Below the pieces are notes generated by a model that was not told where the DNA came from, made no database searches, and was given only the letters and a program-made list of their open reading frames with translations. Below are positions 36,740 to 46,468 of a DNA stretch of 64,000 bases, one piece after another. How positions within the stretch are numbered: position 1 is the stretch's first letter; each line of letters starts with the position of its first letter. Source of the stretch: Arsenophonus sp031446105 (GTDB lineage: Bacteria; Pseudomonadota; Gammaproteobacteria; Enterobacterales; Enterobacteriaceae). Both the position numbers and the translations under genes were made by a program. The stretch is taken from the NCBI GenBank assembly GCA_031446105.1, contig CP132907.1, positions 806,001 through 870,000 of the forward strand, in the 5' to 3' direction.

Positions 36740-37972
36740 TTAAATTATTATTTTTTTGTCTTTCCACCAAATATTTAATGTTTTAATGCGTTGTCGAGTA
36801 AGTTTATCTTTAAATTTAGTGCCTTTAATATTTTCTTTAATATTTTTTTTAAAAGATGTTTCTCGTGCTACTCTAAATGCTTCAAAAAAAAATTCTTTTT
36901 GCAAATAACTAAGATTCTTTTTTTTTGTTTTTTTATAAAAATCGGCTTCACATATTATAGCGAGTTGATTGATACGTTCTGGGTTTTTCCAACTATTTAT
37001 TTTATCAAATAAATTAATAATATTTTCGGGTTTTAATTGATAAATGTGGTGAACATATTGATGAAATTCTGCAACCAATTTCGCTAATTTTTTTGTTTTA
37101 TTTGGAATATGTAATCTATTACACATAGCTTCTATCAGCGGTATTCCTTGCATTCCATATTCAAAAGTTTTTGAGCATTTTTCTTTTACAAATATTTTTC
37201 CAAGATCATGACAGAGTGCAGCGAATCGAATATCAATATTATCAGTTAATAATGCTGTTTTTTTTAAAGTATTTAATGTGTGTATTCCAACATTTACTTC
37301 AGTAGATAATTGTTTTTCTTCTGGTATAGAAAAAAGTTGATTAATTTCTGGAAAAAGAATAGCTAAAGCACCGCAATTATATAAAACATGAAAATAAATA
37401 TCAGGAGAGTATGTTTGTAATGCTTTTTTTGTTTCAGACCATATTCTTTCAGCGCTAAGTGTTTCTAATTCATGTTGATTTACCATTTTTTTCATTAATT
37501 CTTCAGTTTCATATGCTATTTTAAATTTTTGTTTAGCGAGTTTAGCTGCAAAACGTGCTACTCGAAGTATTCTTAAAGGGTCTTCTACGAAAGCATGAGA
37601 TACATGTCGTAATAAACGATTCTTTATATCTCCTACACCATGATATGGATCAATCAGTTTTCCATTTTTATTTTTAGCAATAGCATTAATTCTGAGATCT
37701 CTTCGTAATAAATCATCTTCTATACTAATATTAGGTTTTGTATAACAGGAAAAACCAGTATAGCCTATTCCTATTTTTTTTTCTGTACGTGCTAAGGCAT
37801 ATGCTTCATGTGTTTTTGGATGAAGAAATACAGGAAAATTTTTACCTACTTGTTGAAAACCTAATTTAATTAAATCATTTGGATCGGCACCGACTACCAC
37901 CCAATCACGATCAGAAACTGGTAATCCTAATAGTTCATCTCTAACAGCACCTCCAACAAGATAAATTTTCAT
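36740..37972 (-). CDS. cca: CCA-adding tRNA nucleotidyltransferase
   Basis: Adds CCA to tRNA 3' ends. Starting at 37972 gives 410 residues (E. coli 412) beginning MKIYLVGGAVRDELL. The frame opens earlier at 37987 (ATGGAG), but its GGAG lies 9 bp before the 37972 ATG and serves as its ribosome binding site, and homology starts there. Nucleotidyltransferase motifs GGAVRD, DRDWVVVG and the RRDLRINA ATP/CTP selector are intact. In the C-terminal HD phosphohydrolase domain CHDLGK is kept, but the E. coli HHGHGPAG motif is replaced (FEYGMQG), so phosphatase activity may be lost. tRNA-Ile2 here needs this enzyme. Confidence 0.96.
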   Translation of the reverse strand: MKIYLVGGAVRDELLGLPVSDRDWVVVGADPNDLIKLGFQQVGKNFPVFLHPKTHEAYALARTEKKIGIGYTGFSCYTKPNISIEDDLLRRDLRINAIAKNKNGKLIDPYHGVGDIKNRLLRHVSHAFVEDPLRILRVARFAAKLAKQKFKIAYETEELMKKMVNQHELETLSAERIWSETKKALQTYSPDIYFHVLYNCGALAILFPEINQLFSIPEEKQLSTEVNVGIHTLNTLKKTALLTDNIDIRFAALCHDLGKIFVKEKCSKTFEYGMQGIPLIEAMCNRLHIPNKTKKLAKLVAEFHQYVHHIYQLKPENIINLFDKINSWKNPERINQLAIICEADFYKKTKKKNLSYLQKEFFFEAFRVARETSFKKNIKENIKGTKFKDKLTRQRIKTLNIWWKDKKIII

Positions 37973-39423
37973 AAGATTAAACTCCATATTATTGGATTTA
38001 TATTTTTTGTATTTGTTTTCTAAAAAATAAAAATAATATTTTTAGCATCCTACTAGTAACTAAATATTTTTAATTTTTTATAAGTATTTTTATTCATTAA
38101 TATTACTATAATTTTTATTTTAAAAATTTTTAAAGTTCAAATATTTTTTATTTTATTTTTTTAAAATATGAATAAATTTTATTTATAATTTTAATAATTT
38201 ATAGATTGTTTTTAAACAAACTAATAGATTATATTTTATATCGTATAATATTTCTTAATATAGAATTGAAATATAATTAAGATTATTTTTTTTATTTTAA
38301 ATATACATTTTATTATTTTATTTTTATGGTTTTTTAAAATATTTTTGTAAAGTATAAAAATACAAATTTTCATAATACAAATTATATTTGTTTTATTATG
38401 ATTTTTTTAATTTTTATATATCATTTATATTTTTATACAAAATATGTTATAACTTTAATGATTTTTTTAAATTGGTATATATAAAAAATATCATTTATAA
38501 ATTAAATATTTTTTATAAAATTATAAAAAAATAATGTATAAATTTAAGATTTTATTAACATATAACTTGATGTTATAATTTATTTTTTACTTAAAAAATA
38601 TATGGTTTATAAAAAAATTAGATAAATATTATTTATAATTATTGTATATTAAAAGAAAAGTAAAACATCTTATCGAGAATAAGATATTAAAAAATATAGA
38701 ATATTTTAAAAAATATGAAATATTTATTTGTATTTATTGTTTATTTACTTTAAAATTTAAATCTTTTCAAAGAAAATTATCCTTTAAATTGTTAAAGCAT
38801 ACAATATTTAATAAATAATAAATATATTGAAATTTTAAAAATTTAGTGACAAAAATTATACATTGAATATTTTCAATAATTTTAATTATTATTTTTTATT
38901 GGTCATCCTTTTTTTTATTTGATATTTTATTTTTTAAAATAAAATGTCGTCTTTTTTGAAATATTATAAATTAATAAATAAAAATAATTTAAAATAATAA
39001 AAAAATTTTTGATTGATTTAAAATAATTATCTTTTTTAAGAAATTCTTAGAAATTAGCTTAATAATCTTTAATATTTTATTTTTATATAAAATTTAAAAT
39101 TTTTTAATTTTTCATTTATAAAATGAAATTTTTATTAAAAATATTTGAAATTTGACAGTATTTTTTTGAAATATACTCTAATACTTCGTGAATATTATAA
39201 ATAATTTTTATGATTTTTTCTGTAATTAAATATTAATTTTTATTTTTATAATTATGAATGAAATTGATAAATAATTTTTTAAAAATTTAGACTTATTATT
39301 AATATTTTATTATATTACGTTTTAAAATATTTAAATACTGTTTTGTTGCATAAAAATAATAGCAAAATTTACATATTTCTATTTAGTTATAAATTATATT
39401 GATTAATAGGTAAAAAAAATGCT
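37973..39423. other. 1.45-kb A/T-rich spacer cca-dnaB
   Basis: Divergent spacer, almost all A/T, with many short A/T runs and no recognisable gene remnant. It joins two blocks that are far apart in E. coli, so it also marks a rearrangement junction. Confidence 0.65.
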
Positions 39424-40833
39424 ATGGTAAAAAAGTATTCTGAAAAAACTGTGTTTATTGATCAAAATTATCATAAAATGGAAGGATTAAAAGTACCACC
39501 TTATTCTTTAGAGGCTGAGCAATCTGTGCTTGGCGGTTTAATGTTGGACAACGAACGTTGGGAAAATATATCCGAACGTTTAACAAATATAGATTTTTTT
39601 AGTCGATTACATCGTATTATTTTTTCTGAAATGCAATTTCTTTTAGAAAAAAATAAACCAATAGATTTAATTACTTTATCTGAATCTTTAGAACAAAAAG
39701 GAAAATTAGACGAAATAGGAGGATTTGGATATTTAGCTGAATTAGCTAAAAATACCCCCAGTGTAGCGAATATTAATGCTTATGCTGATATTGTACGTGA
39801 GCGTGCTGTTGTTCGTGAGATGATTGCAGTAGCAAATGAAATTTCCGATGCAGGTTATAATTCTCAAGGTAAAAGTAGTGAAGAATTATTAGATTTGGCT
39901 GAATCATTAGTTTTTCAGATTGCTGAAAGTCGGGCTAATAAAAATGATGGTCCTAAAGGAATTGAAAAAATTTTATCTGAAACTGTAAAAAAAATTGAAC
40001 AACTTTATCAACAGCCACATGATGGCGTGACAGGTATATCTACTGGTTATCAAGATCTTGATAAAAAAACTGCAGGATTACAAAATTCTGATTTAATTAT
40101 TGTGGCTGCACGTCCTTCAATGGGCAAAACTACTTTTGCTATGAATTTATGTGAACATGCTGCGATGACAGAAGAAAAACCAGTATTAATTTTTAGTTTG
40201 GAAATGCCAGCTAATCAAATTATGATGCGTATGTTGGCTTCTCTTTCTCGAGTTGATCAAACTCGTATTCGTACTGGCCAACTTAATGACGAAGATTGGG
40301 CTCGTATATCTAGTACGATGAGTATTTTGATGGAAAAGCGTAATGTTTATATTGATGATTCATCAGCATTAACACCAACAGCTGTTCGTTCACGCGCTCG
40401 CCGTATTTATCGAGAAAATGGTGGTTTAAGTTTGATTATGATTGATTATTTGCAATTAATGCGCATTCCTTCTATGTCTGAACATAGAACTCTTGAAATT
40501 GCTGAGATTTCACGTTCTTTAAAATCATTAGCAAAAGAACTTCAAATACCTGTTATTGCATTATCGCAACTTAATCGTGGTTTAGAACAACGAGCAGATA
40601 AAAAACCTGTTAATTCAGATTTACGAGAATCTGGCTCTATTGAACAAGATGCTGATTTAATTATTTTTATATATAGAGATGAGGTTTATAATAATAATTC
40701 AGATCTTAAAGGAATTGCAGAAATTATTATTGGGAAACAACGTAATGGACCAATTGGAACTATACGTCTTACTTTTAATGGACAATGGTCGCGTTTTGAT
40801 AATTATGCCGAATCATTTTATAGTAATAAATAA
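39424..40833 (+). CDS. dnaB: Replicative DNA helicase
   Basis: Hexameric fork helicase, 469 residues (E. coli 471). N-terminal primase-interacting domain (about 20-130: PPYSLEAEQSVLGGLMLDN), linker, and RecA-like C-terminal motor with Walker A ARPSMGKTTF (about 228-237), Walker B LIMIDYLQLM and the DLRESGSIEQDAD and GKQRNGPIGT motifs. Conservation is high over the whole length except for the first 18 residues. Followed by alr 32 bp downstream, as in E. coli. Confidence 0.98.
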   Translation: MVKKYSEKTVFIDQNYHKMEGLKVPPYSLEAEQSVLGGLMLDNERWENISERLTNIDFFSRLHRIIFSEMQFLLEKNKPIDLITLSESLEQKGKLDEIGGFGYLAELAKNTPSVANINAYADIVRERAVVREMIAVANEISDAGYNSQGKSSEELLDLAESLVFQIAESRANKNDGPKGIEKILSETVKKIEQLYQQPHDGVTGISTGYQDLDKKTAGLQNSDLIIVAARPSMGKTTFAMNLCEHAAMTEEKPVLIFSLEMPANQIMMRMLASLSRVDQTRIRTGQLNDEDWARISSTMSILMEKRNVYIDDSSALTPTAVRSRARRIYRENGGLSLIMIDYLQLMRIPSMSEHRTLEIAEISRSLKSLAKELQIPVIALSQLNRGLEQRADKKPVNSDLRESGSIEQDADLIIFIYRDEVYNNNSDLKGIAEIIIGKQRNGPIGTIRLTFNGQWSRFDNYAESFYSNK

Positions 40834-40865
40834 TTTTTATATTATATTTAATTAAGATAAGTTTA

Positions 40866-41966
40866 ATGAAACTAGCAACTGCTATTATCAATTGTTCCTC
40901 TTTATGTCATAATATAAAAAAAGTACGAGAAATTGTTTCAAGTAGTCGTTTAATTGCTATAGTGAAAGCTAATGCTTATGGACATGGTTTGTTAAAAACT
41001 GCTCTTGCAATAGAAAATTTTATAGATTGTTTTGGTGTTGCTCGTATTACTGAAGCAATGGTATTACGTGAACATGGAATAAAAAAATCTATTTTGTTGT
41101 TAGAAGGTTTTTTTGATCAATCAGAATTATTTTTCATAATTAAAAATAAAATTGATGTTGTCATACATAGTATTGAACAACTTCAAAATATAGAAAAATT
41201 TAAAATTTTTAAAGAAAATAAAAATAAAAATGCTATAAAAGTTTGGATGAAATTAGATACTGGAATGCATCGGTTAGGAATAAGATCTGAAGATGCAACA
41301 ATATTTTATAATCGTTTAATGAGATGTCGTTATATTAAAAAACCTATCAATATTATTAGTCATTTTTATCACGCAGATAATCCAGAATTTCCTATAATTA
41401 CGAATCAACAATTAGCATGTTTTAATTCTTTCATAAAAAACAAACCAGGTGAAAAATCTATTGCTGCTTCTTCTGGTATTTTATTTTGGCCAGAATCATA
41501 TTTTGATTGGGTTAGGATTGGTATTATAATGTATGGATCTTCACCAAAAAAAGGAAAAAAAGGTAAAGATTTTGGCTTATTGCCGGTTATGACACTAAAA
41601 TCTAATTTGATTGCTATTCGAAAACATTACGCTGGAGAAACAGCGGGTTACAATGGTATTTGGATTAGTAGTTATGATACTACTCTTGGAGTAGTGGGTA
41701 TTGGTTATGGTGATGGGTATCCTGGGAATGCCCCTAAAGGTACTCCAGTTTTGATTAATGGACGTAGAGTACCTATTGTCGGTAAAGTTTCTATGGATAT
41801 GATATTGGTAGATTTAGGAAGCAATGTTAATGATAAAGTTGGTGATGAAGTTATTATATGGGGAGATTTATTACCTGTTGAAGAAATAGCGTCATATGTT
41901 CAACTTAGCAATTATGAATTATTAACAAAATTAACTTCTCGTATTAAAATAGAACATTTGAATTAA
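40866..41966 (+). CDS. alr: Alanine racemase
   Basis: PLP enzyme interconverting L- and D-alanine, giving D-Ala for peptidoglycan. The 366 residues (E. coli 359) have the PLP lysine K34 in VKANAYGHG, the MKLDTGMHRLG and SHFYHAD segments, the catalytic tyrosine in AGYNGIW, and the C-terminal GYGDGYPGNAP and SMDMILVDLG motifs. Slightly longer than usual because of K/N-rich insertions near 120 (ENKNKNAIK). Retention together with nlpD and ftsB supports a living cell wall. Confidence 0.97.
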   Translation: MKLATAIINCSSLCHNIKKVREIVSSSRLIAIVKANAYGHGLLKTALAIENFIDCFGVARITEAMVLREHGIKKSILLLEGFFDQSELFFIIKNKIDVVIHSIEQLQNIEKFKIFKENKNKNAIKVWMKLDTGMHRLGIRSEDATIFYNRLMRCRYIKKPINIISHFYHADNPEFPIITNQQLACFNSFIKNKPGEKSIAASSGILFWPESYFDWVRIGIIMYGSSPKKGKKGKDFGLLPVMTLKSNLIAIRKHYAGETAGYNGIWISSYDTTLGVVGIGYGDGYPGNAPKGTPVLINGRRVPIVGKVSMDMILVDLGSNVNDKVGDEVIIWGDLLPVEEIASYVQLSNYELLTKLTSRIKIEHLN

Positions 41967-42216
41967 TTAATTAAAAAAAGTTTTTTAAAATTTAATAATT
42001 AGAAATATTTTTTATTTTTTTATATTTAAAGTGTATAATATAAAAATTTATTTTTATTATTTTTTTCAAATAATAAAAATTTTTTATATTTATTAAAGAA
42101 TAAAAATTATATAAAAATATTTTTTAATCAAGAAAATAAAATTTATAATTTTTTATTTTTTTTGAGTACATATAAATTAATAGATATTATCCAAATAATA
42201 GATATTATATAAGTAT

Positions 42217-42762
42217 TTAAAATGGAATATCATCATCAAAATCTATTAATTTTTCTTTATTTTTTTCTATATTAGTTTTTTTAGTTATATTTTCAGATAG
42301 TACGATAGGTTCTTCTACTTTTTTGCTGTTTATTTCTTTTGTTTTAGATTCTTGAATTGTTTTTAGATGATCAATTTTATTGTTTTGTGAGTTTTCTTCT
42401 GAATTTAGATTTATTTTAGTGCCTAACATTTGAAGAGTACCTGTAACATTTACTATTACTTCAGTGCTATAGCGATCTTGTCCATTTTGATCTTGCCATT
42501 TTCTGGTTTGTAATGAGCCTTCTATATAAATTTGTGATCCTTTACGTAAATATTCACTTGCTATTTCTGCAAGTTTTCCAAAAATAACTATACGGTGCCA
42601 TTCTGTTTTTTCACGTATATTTCCTGTTTGTTTATCACGCCAACTTTCGGAGGTTGCTAGAGTCAAATTTGCAACCATACCTCCATTTGGCATATAACGA
42701 ATTTCTGGATCTTGTCCTAAATTACCAATTAATATTACTTTATTAATACCTCTATTACTCAT
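42217..42762 (-). CDS. ssb: Single-stranded DNA-binding protein
   Basis: SSB, 181 residues. The OB-fold (1-112) begins GINKVILIGNLGQDPE and includes WHRIVIFGKLAEIASEYLRKGSQIYIEG. The linker is short, charged and N/K/E-rich, unlike the G/Q/P-rich E. coli linker. The acidic partner-binding tip DFDDDIPF is perfectly kept, so PriA/DnaG/Pol III clamp-loader contacts should be intact. Orientation relative to dnaB-alr is opposite to that in E. coli, suggesting a local inversion. Confidence 0.97.
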   Translation of the reverse strand: MSNRGINKVILIGNLGQDPEIRYMPNGGMVANLTLATSESWRDKQTGNIREKTEWHRIVIFGKLAEIASEYLRKGSQIYIEGSLQTRKWQDQNGQDRYSTEVIVNVTGTLQMLGTKINLNSEENSQNNKIDHLKTIQESKTKEINSKKVEEPIVLSENITKKTNIEKNKEKLIDFDDDIPF

Positions 42763-43446
42763 TTTTTTATATACTCCTTGATAAATTTATTTTGTTTAAA
42801 TGTTGCAAATTTAATTTTAAAATATAAAAATATTATTTAGTATAAGTATTATTTTTTTGATATTTTCACTATTTTTTAAAAAAACTTTTTTAATTTTTAG
42901 TAATTTTAAGATTTTATTTTTTATTAAAAATAAATAATGATATATTTTATGAATTTTATTTTTAATTTTTTAAATTAAAAATTATAACATGATTTTAAAC
43001 AGTCTATATAAATGTTTTTAATAATTTTTAAATCAAGAAGCAATATTTTATATTATTTAAATATAATTAATAGTTATTTAAAGATTAAATATATTTTTTT
43101 ATATTGTAATATACTATATATCAAAAAAATAATATAATTTGATATAATAATTATATTTTAATGTTTTATATAAAGATACATAAATTATAAAGATTGTTTT
43201 TATATTTTTTGTAAATCATTTAATATGATTTTTGTTATTTTTTATATAAAAATGATAGAAAATATAATTTATTTTTTATAATCATAGTTTTTATATAAAA
43301 TTAAATAAATTTTAGATTTATTAAAATAATATTAAAATAAAAAAATATTAAAATGTTTTTATTCTAATGTAATATATTTTTTAAAAAATGTGTTTTTAAT
43401 ACTACAAATATAAGATGATTATACAGATAATTTATTTCTAATTTTA
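42763..43446. other. A/T-rich spacer ssb-fre
   Basis: About 0.68 kb, A/T-rich, nothing recognised. Upstream of ssb, a ribosome binding site (aaggagt on the minus strand) is visible at about 42774-42780. Confidence 0.65.
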
Positions 43447-44151
43447 TCAAAGAAATTCAAATGCATCTCCATAACAATATTTAGCAATTGCTTTTTTTTG
43501 ACTACAAAAATATTCTCTAGCAATTTTAGCCATTTTAAATGGACCAGCAATATAAATTTCATATTTAGTAAGTTTATTAAAATCATTCATCACAGCATTT
43601 AATACTGTACCTCTCCTTCCTTTCCAATTTGGGATAAATTCTTCAATTACAAAAATAATTTTTACAGTAGGATATCTTTTTGAAAGATATTGTAATTCAT
43701 TTAAATAATATAAATTTTCCAATTTTTGGCTACCCCAATAAAAAGTAATATTTCTATTGGGGTTTTCTTTTAATGCAGCGTATAAAATAGATCTAGTATA
43801 AGAAAAGCCTGTACCACCTGTAATAATAATCATAGGTTTTTTACTTCCCATACGGAACCAAGCTTTACCATATGGTATATCAATATTAACATTATTTTTT
43901 TTATAGATTAATTTCATTACTTTTATGCCGTATAAATGAAATTTTGATGCACTTATATGCAATTCAATAGTTTTTTTTTCTGAAGGAATTGAGGCTATTG
44001 AAAATGGTCTTTGGTTATATTCATCCATAATAAGCATCAAATATTGACCAGCGCGAAATGAAAATTTACCTTTAGGTAATAATAAAACGCTATATACAGT
44101 AGTATTATTAATAGATTTTATAGATACAACTTTACATGTTAATTTAGTCAT
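43447..44151 (-). CDS. fre: NAD(P)H-flavin reductase
   Basis: Reduces free flavins with NAD(P)H, 234 residues (E. coli Fre 233). N-terminal FAD-binding barrel with FRAGQYLMLIMDE and the RPFSIAS flavin motif, C-terminal NAD domain with IITGGTGFSYTRSILYAAL and YIAGPFKMAKIAREYFCSQ. It follows ubiD by 11 bp, as in E. coli, so the two are cotranscribed. Reduced FMN could feed the UbiX-made prenyl-FMN that UbiD requires (inference from pathway logic). Confidence 0.96.
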   Translation of the reverse strand: MTKLTCKVVSIKSINNTTVYSVLLLPKGKFSFRAGQYLMLIMDEYNQRPFSIASIPSEKKTIELHISASKFHLYGIKVMKLIYKKNNVNIDIPYGKAWFRMGSKKPMIIITGGTGFSYTRSILYAALKENPNRNITFYWGSQKLENLYYLNELQYLSKRYPTVKIIFVIEEFIPNWKGRRGTVLNAVMNDFNKLTKYEIYIAGPFKMAKIAREYFCSQKKAIAKYCYGDAFEFL

Positions 44152-44162
44152 CTATAGTCTCT

Positions 44163-45635
44163 TTATAATGCGAAAATATTTAATTCATTCCAAATTTTAT
44201 CTATTCGTTTTTTTATTTTTTCTGTCATGAAAATTGGATTTCCCCATATTCTTTGTGTTTCTCCTAACCATTTATTAGTTGCATCAAATCCTATTTTTGA
44301 ACCTAATCCTGATATTGGGGATGCAAAATCCAAATAATCTATAGGAGTATTTTCTATTATAACTGTATCTCTTGCGGGATCCATTCTAGTTGTAATTGCC
44401 CAAATAACATCATGCCAGTTACGAGCATTAATATCTGCATCACAAACAATAATAAATTTAGTATATATAAATTGATTTAAATATGACCAAATTCCCATCA
44501 TAATATGTTTAGGATGTCCAATATATTTTTTATTAATTGTTATTACGGCTAATCTATATGAACATGCTTCAGGAGGTAAATAAAAATCAATAATTTCTGG
44601 AAATTTTTTTTGCAATATAGGAATAAATATTTCATTTAGTGCAGCGCTTAATATACTAGGTTCATCAGGAGGTCGACCTGTATAAGTTGAATGATAAATT
44701 GGTTTAAAACGCTGTGTTATATGTGTTACAGTAAATACTGGAAATATATTTACTTCATTATAATAACCTGTATGATCACCATGAGGTCCTTCTGGTGCTA
44801 ATTCTTTAGGATTTATATATCCTTCTAGAATGATTTCTGCATTTGCTGGTACTTCAAGTTCATTAGAAATACATTTTACGACTGTTGAGCGACGCCCGCG
44901 TAATAATCCGGCAAATGCATATTCAGAAAGCGTATCTGGAATAGGAGTAATTGCTGCTAAAATAGTTGCAGGGTCAGCACCTAAAGCAACGGATACTGGA
45001 AAAGATTTTCCTGGATATTTTTTGCACCATTCCTGAAAATCTAATGCACCACCACGATTTGATAACCAGCGCATAATTAATTTATTTTTACTTAATAATT
45101 GTTGTCGATATATACCTAAGTTTTGACGTGGTTTATTGGGTCCTTTAGTAATAGTTAATCCAAATGTTATAAGTGGAGCTATATCATTTGGCCAACAATG
45201 CATGATTGGAATACGAAAAAGATCAACATCATTGCCTTTTAAGATTTTTTCTTGGCACCCACCAAATCGTATTTTTTTTGTAGACATGTAAAAAATTTTT
45301 TTAAATTGAGATAATTGTTTAATAAAATCAATAATTTTTTTTGGAGGTTCTGGTTCTCTTAAAAAAGCTAATAAATTACCAACTTCATTCAATGATTTTA
45401 TATTTTTTTTTCCCATCCCCATTGCTACTCGATGAGTAGTACCAAATAAATTGCAAAGTACAGGCATATTAAAACCTTTTGGGTTTTCAAATAATAATGT
45501 TGGTCCACCTGCTCGTAAAGTTCGATCTGCTATTTCTGTCATTTCTAAATAAGGATCGACCGTATAAGTAATACGTTTTAATTCTTTTTTTTGTTCTAAT
45601 ATTAATAAAAAATGCCTTAGGTCATGGTATTTCAT
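44163..45635 (-). CDS. ubiD: 4-hydroxy-3-polyprenylbenzoate decarboxylase
   Basis: Prenyl-FMN-dependent decarboxylase of ubiquinone synthesis, 490 residues (E. coli 497). Shows MKYHDLRHFLLILE start, GPTLLFENPKG, the NLGIYRQQLL segment containing the conserved arginine, the ALGADPATI stretch, LAPEGPHGDHTGYY with the conserved active-site glutamate, and ENTPIDYLDFASPISGLGSKIGFDATNKW near the C-terminus. First gene of the ubiD-fre pair. Its cofactor enzyme UbiX is not in this window. Confidence 0.97.
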   Translation of the reverse strand: MKYHDLRHFLLILEQKKELKRITYTVDPYLEMTEIADRTLRAGGPTLLFENPKGFNMPVLCNLFGTTHRVAMGMGKKNIKSLNEVGNLLAFLREPEPPKKIIDFIKQLSQFKKIFYMSTKKIRFGGCQEKILKGNDVDLFRIPIMHCWPNDIAPLITFGLTITKGPNKPRQNLGIYRQQLLSKNKLIMRWLSNRGGALDFQEWCKKYPGKSFPVSVALGADPATILAAITPIPDTLSEYAFAGLLRGRRSTVVKCISNELEVPANAEIILEGYINPKELAPEGPHGDHTGYYNEVNIFPVFTVTHITQRFKPIYHSTYTGRPPDEPSILSAALNEIFIPILQKKFPEIIDFYLPPEACSYRLAVITINKKYIGHPKHIMMGIWSYLNQFIYTKFIIVCDADINARNWHDVIWAITTRMDPARDTVIIENTPIDYLDFASPISGLGSKIGFDATNKWLGETQRIWGNPIFMTEKIKKRIDKIWNELNIFAL

Positions 45636-46468
45636 GATATTTTTTAATGTTAAACTTATAGAAGTTTTATAAATATTTAATTTTTATTAAAAATAATTTT
45701 ATTTATAAAAATAATCTTGAATAATTTTTAATATTTTTTAGTAAAAATATATAATTCAGCATACGATTTAAGGAGTTTTTTATGTATTTTTTTGTATAGT
45801 ATTATTTTTTATCATCTTTTTTTACAATATTATTAAAATAATATGATTTTTTAAAATTAATATATTTTTAAAATAAAGATTAATTTTTATTTATAATAAT
45901 TTTTATATAATTATTAAATTATAATTTTAAAAATTAATAATGTGATATCATATTATATATATATTTTTATTTTTTGTTATATTTTTTTAAAATAAAAAAT
46001 AAAATTTATTATTAATAATAATGTATTTTTTATATAAAATTATATAAAAATGATATTTTTATATGTATTTATTATAATAATATCTTAATCTAAATTTTAT
46101 ATAAGATAATTTTTAATGTTTTTTAAGAAAAAATTTTTGATATAAAAAATAAAAATATTTTTATAATAAAAAGATTTTGTGTAAAGTAAATATATAATTT
46201 TAGAAAAAATTATATACTTTATTTTAAATCATAAATTTTAAATATAACAATAAACTTTAAATGTATAATAAATTTTATATCTTTTACGTTTAATTTTAAT
46301 ATGATTTTTTAGATATTTTATTTTTTCAAAAAATTTGTGATCTTATTCTTTTTAAAATTATAGTTTTTCTACAATTTATCAATAATAATTTTAAAATTAT
46401 ATAAAGTATTATAGGTGAATATATTGATTGTTTTTTTTGATTATTTTTAAAAAATTTATGAATATTTT
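45636..46468. other. A/T-rich spacer ubiD-ubiB (tat and rfaH absent)
   Basis: About 0.83 kb. In E. coli tatABCD and rfaH lie between ubiB and ubiD. None is recognisable. A 62-codon frame overlapping the ubiB 3' end is low-complexity and not believable. Confidence 0.65.
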
